From Paludisphaera borealis (GTDB lineage: Bacteria > Planctomycetota > Planctomycetia > Isosphaerales > Isosphaeraceae), in contig NZ_CP019082.1 of the NCBI RefSeq assembly GCF_001956985.1, forward strand, positions 3,038,001-3,102,000: a stretch of 64,000 bases of DNA. The letters are read 5' to 3'. The position numbers were made by a program, and so were the translations under genes. This document shows, one piece after another, positions 44,869 through 53,241 of this stretch (positions are counted from its first letter, which is position 1; each line of letters opens with the position of its first letter). The notes under the pieces are model-generated. The model worked only from the letters and a program-made list of their open reading frames with translations. It was not told the origin of the DNA and made no database searches.

Positions 44869-45293
44869 GGGAGGTGACCCGGAGAGCCGGCTCTCGTGCT
44901 CATCTCGTGCAGAAAATCCGCGCCCGCACATCTCTTGCAGGCGATTGCGGCGCCAATCAACGACGGTCGCCCCAAAGGAATCAAGAAGGGCGAACCGGGT
45001 CGTCGACGCCGATCCCCACGCTCATCGATACCATACCCCCCGCGCCGCAAGCAAAGGCCTTTGGTTCGGGGTTCAAGGAAACAGCCGCCAGCGGCACCCG
45101 CACCTCGGAGCACCCCATCAGCCACGCGCACGCATCAATGCGTGCACCAATGACCGAATCTCTTCATTTTTTTCCAGATTTCTTGACGCGTCGCCGTCTG
45201 GAATCCGGTTCCTGAGTCTGACGGCGAGAACAAGGCGACAAGCCGACCGAACCGACCCGCCGCAAACGCAAGACCTAGAGCCGAGGATTGAAA
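44869..45293. other. Intergenic region with a perfect hairpin
   Basis: About 425 bp between the HTH gene and the 45294 hypothetical gene. Short plus-strand frames here have no features supporting translation. It holds the perfect inverted repeat at 45128-45145 and a T-rich run near 45166-45173. Confidence 0.5.
45128..45145. promoter_or_regulatory. Perfect inverted repeat GCACGCA-TCAA-TGCGTGC
   Basis: Seven-base arms with a four-base centre, about 150 bp upstream of the 45294 gene. A run of seven T lies about 20 nt downstream, too far for a classic intrinsic terminator. It could be an operator for the neighbouring HTH protein or a plain hairpin. Confidence 0.35.
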
Positions 45294-45905
45294 GTGGCCC
45301 TGACCTCGCAACGAGAGATAGACGGTCTGGCGAAGCGGATTCGACACGCATACCGCGCCCGCGGCATGAATTGGAACGACGGATGCTCGACGGCGCGAGT
45401 GTGGACGGCCGCGGCCCTGGTGCTGTCGCAAGTCCACAGGGATCACCCCGAGGTCCCGATGGACCCGGAACTGTTCGTCGCAGCTCAATCCTTCGACTCG
45501 GGCGTCGTCGACGCCTGGAGCGATCTTGCCAGCCCGGCGGCCGCCGACGCCTATCGGAAGCGCGTTCGCGGGATCGTTCGGCAACTGGAACGCGAGCTGA
45601 GGCGCGAGATCGATCACGCCGAGCGGTTGATTCGGAACGGGCGTCCGGTCCGCGGAGTCCTCTGCGACCGTGACGCTCGGCTTTCGCCCTTGGGGCGTTA
45701 TATCGTTGCGAGGCGAGCCGTCCGCCTGGACCTGGCCGCCCAGTTCGAGACCGACGTCTTTGCTCAGCATCGCAGTTGCCCGCTCTATCGTTCCGCCTGT
45801 CTCGCGTTCCTGCCGGCCGAGCAGTATCCGGTGGATGAGACGCTGTCGAACACCGAGCTAAAGGCGAACGCCGTCGTTCGCACCATGAGCGCCTCACTCA
45901 ACTAA
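45294..45905 (+). CDS. Conserved-looking hypothetical protein
   Basis: A 203-residue protein I do not recognise. It is soluble, helical and rich in Arg and Ala (for example RKRVRGIVRQLERELRREIDHAERLIR, split as a charged amphipathic helix near 90-115), with no signal peptide or membrane segment. Two Cys (VLCDRD and HRSCPLYRSAC) occur late but not as a clear metal site. GTG 45294 is chosen because GAGGA (45283-45287) sits 6 nt upstream; a TTG at 45288 abuts the same ribosome binding site and is less likely. GC3 is high, supporting a real gene. Confidence 0.65.
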   Translation: MALTSQREIDGLAKRIRHAYRARGMNWNDGCSTARVWTAAALVLSQVHRDHPEVPMDPELFVAAQSFDSGVVDAWSDLASPAAADAYRKRVRGIVRQLERELRREIDHAERLIRNGRPVRGVLCDRDARLSPLGRYIVARRAVRLDLAAQFETDVFAQHRSCPLYRSACLAFLPAEQYPVDETLSNTELKANAVVRTMSASLN

Positions 45906-46202
45906 TCGCATCGACCCGGATTCCTCCCGCCTCCCGAGTAAGATTCGGCGATCCGTCGCCGCGACTTCGATGAATTGATCGTCCGCATCCGCATCCGCCG
46001 ACATAGAAACACCAGTTCGATCGCGAAGCTCGACCTCCCCCGGCCCTGATTCCAGGCCGCGAAGGGACCCGTCCAGCCTTCCCCAACTCCCGAGCTTCCC
46101 CGGGAGCAGGCGCACTTACGTATCGACGTTCTACACTGATCTCACATACCTGACCGTTTCTTCATTCTCATTCCTTCACACCTTTTTCAAAGGAGGTACG
46201 CT
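45906..46202. other. Intergenic region upstream of the Pro-rich small protein
   Basis: About 300 bp, nothing recognisable apart from the strong AAAGGAGGT ribosome binding site at its right end (46189-46197) and an AT-rich stretch at 46120-46185 that may be the promoter. Confidence 0.5.
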
Positions 46203-46436
46203 ATGCGTACGCGCCGAGCTTTCCGCCCCGCCCTGGAATCCATGCCCACCCTCGCCCTGCCCGGAACCTTCATCAATCCCGTCGCGCCGGTCACTGTCCC
46301 GTCCACTCCGCCCCCCACCTACATCAATCCCGTCGCGCCGGTCACTGTTCCCGTCCCGCCCACTTCGCCGGAGAACCCGTACACGGGACCCGACGTCAGC
46401 GTGCCCGTCGGATCGACGCCCGACCTTACCGTCTGA
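46203..46436 (+). CDS. Small proline-rich protein, 77 residues
   Basis: The start at 46203 is preceded by AAAGGAGGT, close to perfect complementarity with the 16S 3' end, at about 5-7 nt spacing; this is among the strongest ribosome binding sites in the window. The protein opens with a basic segment (MRTRRAFRPALESMP) and then has the unit INPVAPVTVP twice, 17 residues apart, followed by a Pro/Thr/Val-rich tail. The two units are also near-identical at DNA level (46271-46297 and 46322-46348). No function is recognised. The basic start recalls planctomycete surface-protein N-termini. It lies 373 bp before the ECF sigma gene. Confidence 0.7.
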   Translation: MRTRRAFRPALESMPTLALPGTFINPVAPVTVPSTPPPTYINPVAPVTVPVPPTSPENPYTGPDVSVPVGSTPDLTV

Positions 46437-46809
46437 CTCCCGCCGACCACAGCCGCCGTGGACATAATACGCCATATATAGACACAACCCGCAACCTTAT
46501 AATTAGCGACACCCGGGACGCGCGTCGTCATAAAAGGACGACCCCTGCATCGGGAACGGAGATGCTCTGCGCCAGACCGGGGAAAACCGTCGTCAAACAC
46601 AGCACAGACACCCCAAACTAACAAGAAAGAGGATCTCGGCAGAAACCTCCCATCAATTTAGAGTGGATGTTGTTTTCGTCAGCCGCCTTCCCCGATACAA
46701 TATCCCGGAAAGCGATGGGAGCGTCAGGCAGGTCGAAACCCATCAAAGGTGATCCTCTCTTAGGCGACCACCCGACATTTCCCCACGCTGAAGCGGGAGG
46801 GAACAGGCC
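46437..46809. other. Intergenic region upstream of the ECF sigma gene
   Basis: About 370 bp, AT-richer around 46450-46500 and 46600-46700, with no supported gene. TACAAT at 46696-46701 is a possible -10 box for the sigma/kinase operon; no good -35 is at the right distance. Confidence 0.45.
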
Positions 46810-47406
46810 ATGATGACGCTGTCGGATCGTGAGATCGGCGACGATCTCACGAGGGCGTTGGAGAAAGCGCAAGAGGGCGATGAAACGGCTTGGGAGACGC
46901 TGTTTCGGGAATGTTATCCCAAGGTGCGTCGGGTCGTGCGACGCAAACTCGACCGATCGATGAGGTCGCTCTACGATTCCACGGATTTCGCGAGCGACGT
47001 GATGAAGAGCCTGGCCGCGAATCTGAACCAACTCAACTTTCCGACAGTCGAACATTTGATCGCGTTTCTGATTCACGTGGCGGAGCAGAAGGTGATCGAC
47101 GAGCACCGTCGCCGCCACACCTTGAAGCGGGACGTGACGCGTGAGCGTCCCATGTTCGGCGTCGAAGCCGACGCGGCGCCGGTCCAGATCGCATCCGACG
47201 AGCCCACGGCCAGCCAACTCGCGCAGGCGAACGAGACCGAGGAGCTACTGCTCGATCGCCAGAGCGAGACCGAGAAAGCCATCATCCGGCTGCGCCGGGA
47301 AGGTCACGACAACGGCGCCATCGCCGATCAGACCGGCTGGAACATTCGGAAAGTGCAACGGTTCTTGAAAGACCTCCACGATTCCGTGATCGGATCGGGA
47401 AGCTGA
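46810..47406 (+). CDS. ECF-type RNA polymerase sigma factor
   Basis: A 198-residue sigma factor. Region 2 includes QEGDETAWETLFRECYPKVRRVV and DSTDFASDVMKSL; region 4 includes AIIRLRREGHDNGAIADQTGWNIRKVQRFLKDL, read here as a helix-turn-helix. No sigma-1.1 or sigma-3 region is present, as in ECF factors. GGGAGG just upstream of ATG 46810 supports the start. The kinase gene begins 2 bp after its stop, so the pair is surely co-translated. Planctomycete ECF groups of this type are known to sit beside Ser/Thr kinases, and phosphorylation may replace an anti-sigma factor. Confidence 0.9.
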   Translation: MMTLSDREIGDDLTRALEKAQEGDETAWETLFRECYPKVRRVVRRKLDRSMRSLYDSTDFASDVMKSLAANLNQLNFPTVEHLIAFLIHVAEQKVIDEHRRRHTLKRDVTRERPMFGVEADAAPVQIASDEPTASQLAQANETEELLLDRQSETEKAIIRLRREGHDNGAIADQTGWNIRKVQRFLKDLHDSVIGSGS

Positions 47407-47408
47407 AC

Positions 47409-50012
47409 ATGACGGTTCCTCTTCGCAGCGACCCGCCCGACGAGGGGAACAATCGGGTCGATCAGGCGGTCCGCCTGTACGAACAGCAGTTTCAACGTCA
47501 GGGCGACATCGACCTGAAGCGTTACTGGGCCGATCGAACGCGCCGGGAACCGCTCGACGACGAGCTGGCGTTGGATTGCCTCAGCGGCCTGATCAAGTCC
47601 GATCTGCGACGTCGTTTCGAACGCGGCGAGACCCCGGCGGTCGCCAGCTATCTCGACGCGTTCCCGCAGCTGCACCAGGCGGACAGCCGGATGCTCAGCC
47701 TGATTTACGAGGAGTATTGTCTCCGGGAGGAACACGGCGACGTCGTCGACGTCGACTCGTTCTGCAATCGTTACCCCGACTGGAAGGATTCGCTCGCGTC
47801 CCAGCTCCAGTACCATCACCTGCTCAGCAAGGCCGCCGGTCTCCCCGCGCCGAAGCCTCGATTCCCCGAGGCCGGCGAGCACTTCGAAGAGTTCGCCCTC
47901 GGGGCCCAAATCGGTAAGGGGGGATACTCGCGGGTGTTCGTCGCCAACGACCTCTCGCTCGGCGGCAAGCGGGTCGTTCTCAAGGTCTCTGTCGACCGCG
48001 GGCAAGAGGCCGAGACCCAGGGCGCTCTCGATCACCCGCACATCGTCCCGGTCAACGCCGTCGTCTTCCAGCCGGACAACGGGCTGCGCGGCCTCTCCAT
48101 GCCGTTGCGACCGGGATTGCCGCTGGACGACGTGATCCGCCGCATCCGCGAAGGGGGCCGTCAGCCTCGCTCCGCCCGCGACCTGTGGGACGCGCTGGCT
48201 CAGGGGATCGACCGCGACTTGTTCGAGGTCTCGAAGGACGATCTCGCCGGGCCGTCCGGCGACGGCTGGCGAGGGTTTCCGGTCCTCGGTTCGTACGCCC
48301 AGGGGGTGGCGTGGATCGGCCTGATCCTGGCCAGCGCCCTCGACTACGCCCACGGCCGCCACACCTACCACCGCGACGTCAAGCCGGGCAACGTCTTGCT
48401 CACCCTCCAGCACGGCCCGCAACTGCTGGACTTCAACCTGGCGCAGTCTCCGCATTCGCCCCAAGAGGCGGCGGCGACCCTCGGCGGCACGCTCCCGTAC
48501 ATGGCCCCCGAGCAGATCGAGGCGTTTCTCGTTCCCGAGCTGTGGGGCGACGTCGGGGCGCTCGCCGACGTCTACTCGCTCGGCCTGGTGCTTCACGAGC
48601 TGCTCACGGGCCAGCCCCCCGAGCTGCCCAACGCCGCATTGCCCCCCGGCCGCGCCATGCGCGACTTGCTCGACCGCCGCGCCACCCTGTCGACCGACGT
48701 CCGCCGCCACAACGCCCGCGTCCCCTACGCCCTCGAAGCCATCGTCAAGAAATGCCTACGCCTTGATCCCAAAGATCGCTACGCCAGCGGCAAGATGCTC
48801 GCCGAGGACCTGGAGGACTTCCTCCAGCGCCGGCCTCTCCGCCACGCCGAGAATCCATCGCGGACCGAGCAGTGGTTCGACTGGGCGGCCCGCAATCGTC
48901 GCGTGCTGATCGCCAACGCGTTTTACCTTGGCGTTCTCGGGCTGCTCTCGCCGTTGCTCGTGCAGTTGCTCGCGCAGCAGGCCTCCCGCTGGTTCCAGCC
49001 GGCCTTGAAGCAGCGTCCCGAGTTTCAGCAGGCCGTCGACGCCGTCGACCGGCGCGACTACCACCGCGCCGTCGAGTTGCTCTTGAAGCTCGTCGAAGAG
49101 TATCCCAGGGCGCCTCTTCCCCGCGTCTACCTGGGCATCGCCTTCTCCCATGCGAACCGGCTCCCCGAAGATCCGGCGCTCGTCTCGTACGGGCACGCCA
49201 TGGCCTTGCCCGACGCCGAGGCTGAGTTGAAGTCGTGGGCCCACGAACATCCCCCATTCATCGAGCATCTCCGCTGGTTCGGCACGAACAGCCTGGAGAA
49301 GACCCGGGAACTCGTCAACGTCACGCGTCCGCCCGACGGCGAGCCGGCCCCCGCGGACGGACAGTCCATGGAAAAGACGATCCACCACATCTTCGAACTG
49401 GTGGACCACGCCCTCCGCAACGCGTTGGAGGCCGATCCGACGTCCAAGGAGACGATCCAAGGCCTGGCGACGGTCGCCGAGTACAAGAAAGACTACGAGA
49501 CTGCGCACAGGCGACTCACCGAACTGCTGGCACTCTCTCAGAAGCAGAACAGCGACGTCCTCCCAGCCGAACTTTCCACCTGGCGGCTGCAACGGTCGCG
49601 GGTGGCGACGCTTCGCGCCAAGGACCTGATCGTCTTGGACTGCGACCGCGATCGCCGACAAGCCCTGGACCTCGCCGACGAGGCCGTCTCCGACCTGGAT
49701 CTCTGCGCCCGCTCCGTCGCCGACTTTCAAAGGCAGTATTATTTCGGCTTTCGGGCCGAGACCTTGCTGGCCCGGGGCGAGATCCGATGCCGCCTCGGCA
49801 TGGAACAGCCCGCCCAGTCCGATTCTCGGGAAGCCAAACTGGCCCTGGAAAAGTGGCTCGGTCTCGCCAGGTCGAGCGGTAATCCCGTGTCCGCCTCCGT
49901 CGAGGAAGCCTATCGCGTCCGCCTCCGCAATCTCCGAAGGCTCGCGACGGTCGAGAACCGCGTCGTCAACGACCCTTCCTCGCAACTCGAACCCCCGAAG
50001 CTCACCGAATGA
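47409..50012 (+). CDS. Membrane Ser/Thr kinase with TPR-like C-terminus, partner of the ECF sigma
   Basis: An 867-residue protein. Residues 1-150 form a helical region (EEYCLREEHGDVVDVDSFCNRYPDW) also seen before other planctomycete kinases. The kinase domain (about 160-470) has GKGGYSRVFVA, VVLKVS, HRDVKPGNVLL (His321) and YMAPEQIE. The magnesium-binding DFG is DFN (Asp341-Phe-Asn343). A membrane segment lies at about 498-520 (IANAFYLGVLGLLSPLLVQLL), followed by a helical TPR-like extracytoplasmic part (HRAVELLLKLVEEYP, AEYKKDYETAHRRLTELLAL). It likely senses an envelope signal and controls the adjacent sigma factor. The stop overlaps the next start by 4 bp. Confidence 0.9.
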   Translation: MTVPLRSDPPDEGNNRVDQAVRLYEQQFQRQGDIDLKRYWADRTRREPLDDELALDCLSGLIKSDLRRRFERGETPAVASYLDAFPQLHQADSRMLSLIYEEYCLREEHGDVVDVDSFCNRYPDWKDSLASQLQYHHLLSKAAGLPAPKPRFPEAGEHFEEFALGAQIGKGGYSRVFVANDLSLGGKRVVLKVSVDRGQEAETQGALDHPHIVPVNAVVFQPDNGLRGLSMPLRPGLPLDDVIRRIREGGRQPRSARDLWDALAQGIDRDLFEVSKDDLAGPSGDGWRGFPVLGSYAQGVAWIGLILASALDYAHGRHTYHRDVKPGNVLLTLQHGPQLLDFNLAQSPHSPQEAAATLGGTLPYMAPEQIEAFLVPELWGDVGALADVYSLGLVLHELLTGQPPELPNAALPPGRAMRDLLDRRATLSTDVRRHNARVPYALEAIVKKCLRLDPKDRYASGKMLAEDLEDFLQRRPLRHAENPSRTEQWFDWAARNRRVLIANAFYLGVLGLLSPLLVQLLAQQASRWFQPALKQRPEFQQAVDAVDRRDYHRAVELLLKLVEEYPRAPLPRVYLGIAFSHANRLPEDPALVSYGHAMALPDAEAELKSWAHEHPPFIEHLRWFGTNSLEKTRELVNVTRPPDGEPAPADGQSMEKTIHHIFELVDHALRNALEADPTSKETIQGLATVAEYKKDYETAHRRLTELLALSQKQNSDVLPAELSTWRLQRSRVATLRAKDLIVLDCDRDRRQALDLADEAVSDLDLCARSVADFQRQYYFGFRAETLLARGEIRCRLGMEQPAQSDSREAKLALEKWLGLARSSGNPVSASVEEAYRVRLRNLRRLATVENRVVNDPSSQLEPPKLTE

Positions 50013-50338
50013 CCGATCTTATCACGCAGGTCTGGATGGCCCTTCGGGACGCCGGGATGCCCGAAGTCATGCTCTACCTGCCCGACGGCTCCGCCTACCG
50101 TTGCCACTGGGACGACACTGCGCAGCTCGGCGACACCCGCGTCGCGCTCCTGGCCGACCAGGACCGCAAGATCGTCCGGCTCATGCCCGTGCAGGAGTGC
50201 CAGGGGATCGGCGTCGCCAGCCCCAAGGGGGTCGACCCGATGGGATATCGCTCGGTCGTCCGGGGCAAGCTCGTCGAGCGCTTCGGCGAAACCGACCGTC
50301 AAGAAGACGCGGGGGGCTCGGGAAGCGACCTGGGATGA
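50009..50338 (+). CDS. Small hypothetical protein of the sigma/kinase operon
   Basis: A 109-residue protein I do not recognise. It starts with ATGA overlapping the kinase stop, so it is translationally coupled and part of the cassette. The sequence is soluble and beta-rich (EVMLYLPDGSAYRCHW, TRVALLADQDRKIVRLMPVQ), perhaps one small barrel, with a polar Gly/Ser tail. A role in the sigma/kinase signalling unit is inferred from position only. Its last 40 bp overlap the converging xerD-like gene. Confidence 0.65.
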   Translation: MTDLITQVWMALRDAGMPEVMLYLPDGSAYRCHWDDTAQLGDTRVALLADQDRKIVRLMPVQECQGIGVASPKGVDPMGYRSVVRGKLVERFGETDRQEDAGGSGSDLG

Positions 50339-51243
50339 AACCGGGCGTGGACCTCGCGCAGCCGACTCAGTTCCACGCGCGTGTAAATCTGCGTCGTGGC
50401 GATCGACGTATGCCCGAGCATCTCCTGAACCGCGCGAAGGTCGGCGCCCCCGGCCAGAAGATGCGTGGCGAAGCTGTGCCGCAAGGTGTGCGGGCTCACG
50501 TCGCCGTGCAGGCCGGCGGCGAGCGCATGCTGCTTGACGATCCGCCACAGACCGATTCGCGACAACGGACGGCCCCCCCTCGTGACGAAGACGGTCGATG
50601 TGTCGGGATGGCGGGCGATCATGGCCGGTCGATCGGATTGAAGGTACGTCGCGAGAGCCTGCTGGGCCCGCGACCCGATCGGCACCCATCGCTCCTTGTT
50701 CCCCTTGCCGACGCAGCGCGCCAGGCCGCCCCGCAGATCGACGTCGCCCGGCCGCAGGCCGACCACTTCCGACGCCCGGCACCCGGTCGCATAGAGCGTC
50801 TCCAGCGCCGCGCGATCGCGACGCCCCAGCCTCGTGCTCTCGCTTGGCGCGCTCAGAAGCCGCTCGACGGCGGTAGGGCCAAGCACGACCGGCAACCGGT
50901 CCCACAGCGCGGGCGCGACCAGCAGCTTGGCCGTGTTGTCGGTCAGCTTGCCTTCGAGCACGAGGTAGCGGAAGAACGTCGACAAGCTCGCCAGGTGCCG
51001 CGCCACGCTGCTCGGCGCGAGGCCGGACGAAACCAGTTCGTCGACGAATCCGCTCAACACCCCGATCTGGATGTCGCCGAGAGGCCCCGGCGCATGGGTC
51101 TTGCGCCAGCCAAGGAACCTCATCAGGTCCGATCGATACGCCGCCAGCGTGTGCGGCGACGATCCGCACTCCGCCATGAGATAGTGCAGAAACGGCCCCA
51201 CCGGGTCCTGATTCCGTCGCGGTCGGTAATCGGCCTTTGACAT
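50299..51243 (-). CDS. xerD: Tyrosine recombinase XerC/XerD
   Basis: A 314-residue integrase-family recombinase. An N-terminal core-binding SAM-like domain (HYLMAECGSSPHTLAAYRSDL) precedes the catalytic domain, with all key residues: Arg156 (TGCRASE), Lys183 (GKGNKER), His252-x2-Arg255 (SPHTLRHSF), His278 (LGHTSI) and the nucleophile Tyr287 (IYTRV). With its partner it resolves chromosome dimers at dif; size and motifs fit XerD better than phage integrases. No attachment site or prophage is nearby. ATG 51243 gives the usual length; another ATG three codons upstream is possible. Confidence 0.92.
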   Translation of the reverse strand: MSKADYRPRRNQDPVGPFLHYLMAECGSSPHTLAAYRSDLMRFLGWRKTHAPGPLGDIQIGVLSGFVDELVSSGLAPSSVARHLASLSTFFRYLVLEGKLTDNTAKLLVAPALWDRLPVVLGPTAVERLLSAPSESTRLGRRDRAALETLYATGCRASEVVGLRPGDVDLRGGLARCVGKGNKERWVPIGSRAQQALATYLQSDRPAMIARHPDTSTVFVTRGGRPLSRIGLWRIVKQHALAAGLHGDVSPHTLRHSFATHLLAGGADLRAVQEMLGHTSIATTQIYTRVELSRLREVHARFHPRSLPEPPASS

Positions 51244-51370
51244 GAGCCCCAAGAAAACGCAGGAGAACCCGTTCGAGAACGGCTCGAATTCTATCGCCGC
51301 CTTCCTTACGAAGATCGGCAGGCGGGGGAGCCGACTTCAAGAACGAATCGTCGCGTCGCCTCGGCGGAGC

Positions 51371-52324
51371 TTAGAGACCCCGACTCCAGCCTTCCACCAG
51401 ATTCTCTTTCTCGACCAGTTCGCGCAGTTTCTTCAGGGCGGACTCCTGGATCTGGCGGACGCGTTCCTTGGACACTTCCAGGATTCTGCCGACCTGACTG
51501 AGGGAGAGTCGCTCTCCGCCCCCTAGCCCGAAGCGAAGTGAGAGAACCTGCTGCTCGCGAGGGCGAAGGCCGTCCATCAGCTTCCTGATTCCCTCGTCGT
51601 CGGTTTGATCAGCGCCAGAGTCGGCGGTGCCGAGGATCTGCATCAAATTGAAGGTTGAATCGTGGTCGAACGAGGCGTCCAAAGAGACCGTCGGGCGAGT
51701 CGCCGAATGGATGCGTTGGAGCGTATCGCTGCTGTTCGGCGGTTCGGCGACAGTGTCGCCGGCTCCGCGAGGAAGGTCGAGTTGTTCCTGACTCTGCGCG
51801 AGCTGCCGCAGGTGCCTGGGGGTCAATCGTACGGGATAAGCGCCGGAAGCCACGGCGCTCTGCATCGACTGGCGAATCCACCAGGTCGCGTAGGTCGCAA
51901 GCTTCGTCTGGTGCGTCATGTCGAAGCGGTCGATGGCCGCGAGCAACCCGCAGAACCCTTCCTGGACCAGGTCGGCATAGGGGATGCCGCGATCGCGGAA
52001 CTGTTTTGCGACGTGGGCGACCAGCCGCACGTTGGCCATTGCCAACGTGTCGCGCAGCTCCGCATAGCGATGATGCACGGCCCCCAGCCTCGCCTCGTTC
52101 CGACCGTTCCCGGCATAGGCCCGCGCGATGAACTGGGCCTGGGCTTGGGGGTCGGCGGCGGCGGCAGGGGCATCGAAGCCTTGAATCGAAGCCAGGGCGG
52201 CAGCCAGCTTCAGCTTGCAAGTCGTTAGCTCTTGCAAGAGCGCGCGCTCATCGTGCTCGGTCAGTACAACCGTGTCCGCGCTAGCGAGGCTGACGACATC
52301 GATCGATCGACTACGGGTGTGCAT
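51371..52324 (-). CDS. Sigma-70 family RNA polymerase sigma factor (non-ECF, RpoD-like)
   Basis: A 317-residue sigma factor with regions 1.2, 2, 3 and 4. Region 2: DLVQEGFCGLLAAIDRFD and YATWWIRQSM. Region 3: RLTPRHLRQLAQSQE. Region 4: LRPREQQVLSLRFGLGGGE and LSQVGRILEVSKERVRQIQ. It lacks the long N-terminus of the primary sigma, so it is an alternative (group 2/3) factor. It begins 35 bp after the stop of the CarH-like regulator gene on the same strand, and the two probably form an operon. By analogy with LitR-controlled sigma genes in other bacteria, a light or stress response is possible, but this is inference. Confidence 0.92.
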   Translation of the reverse strand: MHTRSRSIDVVSLASADTVVLTEHDERALLQELTTCKLKLAAALASIQGFDAPAAAADPQAQAQFIARAYAGNGRNEARLGAVHHRYAELRDTLAMANVRLVAHVAKQFRDRGIPYADLVQEGFCGLLAAIDRFDMTHQTKLATYATWWIRQSMQSAVASGAYPVRLTPRHLRQLAQSQEQLDLPRGAGDTVAEPPNSSDTLQRIHSATRPTVSLDASFDHDSTFNLMQILGTADSGADQTDDEGIRKLMDGLRPREQQVLSLRFGLGGGERLSLSQVGRILEVSKERVRQIQESALKKLRELVEKENLVEGWSRGL

Positions 52325-52359
52325 TTCAAAGCCTCCTCAAAGTCGTGCAAGTCGAGCAC

Positions 52360-53241
52360 TCAGGCCTCGTCTCGCGTCCGTTCCAAAGCCGCTTCCGACC
52401 AATGGCTTCGAGCAAACTCGAGGAGGTGGGCCATCCGCTCGGCGTAGGCGGCGTAGGGCAGCTTCGACCGCAAAACGGCGCCGAGTGCCCGCCCGCCTAC
52501 GATCACCGCCGCGCCCACGGCGACCGCAGCTTCGTGAAAACGGACGAAGTCGCGGGCGAAGAGCGTTTCATCCATGACGAAGTTGATGGAGAGATAGACG
52601 ATCTTCGGCCGATACGCGATCGCCGCGTTCGCCAGCGATCGCAGGGGAAGATTGGCGCCCAGGTTCCGGACCTGCCAGCCCTGCTCGCGCAGCAGAAGCT
52701 CCGCCAGCAAGCACGAGAGCACATAGGGATCGCCTTCAGGTGTCGCTCCGATGGCCAGCGGCCCCGACGCCGGCCGCCCCGCCTGCACCGCGATCAGTTC
52801 GTGCAACGCACCGGCCATGGATTGAGAAGCTTGGTGCTCCTCAAAGACATCGATAGCCCCGATCAGCCAGCCGTGGCCGATCTGCTCCATGACGGGTCGG
52901 ACCAAGTCGTCGGCCAACGTCTCAGCAGGACACCCCTGGAGACTCAAAGTCTTCACCAAATCCTGAGCTGCTCGACTTTCGCCCTGACGTAACAACTTCA
53001 CAAGCAATTCGCACGACCGCTCGTCAACTCTCGACGACACAGCTCGAACGCCGGCCTCGCCGCCGCGAGCCAGCCGTCGGGCCATTCGATCCACCTCGGA
53101 AATGGCGACCTGCCGATGCCCCCCTTGGGTCCTCACAGCCTGGAGTGTTCCCGAATCGACCCAACGCTTCACCGTGCTTACGCTGACCTGGAGCCGCTCC
53201 GCGACCTCGTGTGTACGCAAAAGAGAATCGAGCGGCTTCAT
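52360..53241 (-). CDS. MerR-type regulator with B12-binding-like domain (CarH/LitR-like), cobalt-ligand His missing
   Basis: A 293-residue regulator. Residues 8-50 form a MerR/excisionase winged helix (HEVAERLQVSVSTVKRW, GGHRQ). The helical-bundle cap of the cobalamin domain follows with W125-x9-E135-H136, the CarH/LitR light-sensor signature. The Rossmann part then begins GATPEGDPYVLSCLLAE, where CarH has E/D-x-H-x2-G; by my alignment the cobalt-coordinating His is Tyr173 and the Gly is Ser176. It may therefore bind cobalamin differently, bind something else, or act without it. GGAG lies 8 nt before ATG 53241. The sigma-70 gene follows at 35 bp. Confidence 0.85.
   Translation of the reverse strand: MKPLDSLLRTHEVAERLQVSVSTVKRWVDSGTLQAVRTQGGHRQVAISEVDRMARRLARGGEAGVRAVSSRVDERSCELLVKLLRQGESRAAQDLVKTLSLQGCPAETLADDLVRPVMEQIGHGWLIGAIDVFEEHQASQSMAGALHELIAVQAGRPASGPLAIGATPEGDPYVLSCLLAELLLREQGWQVRNLGANLPLRSLANAAIAYRPKIVYLSINFVMDETLFARDFVRFHEAAVAVGAAVIVGGRALGAVLRSKLPYAAYAERMAHLLEFARSHWSEAALERTRDEA

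Noticed and set aside
45118-45897. 259-codon minus-strand frame opposite the 45294 gene
   Set aside because: Arg-rich shadow; the plus-strand gene has a ribosome binding site and balanced composition.
50299-51243. Phage or integron integrase
   Set aside because: Length, motif spacing and absence of phage genes or attachment repeats favour a housekeeping Xer recombinase.
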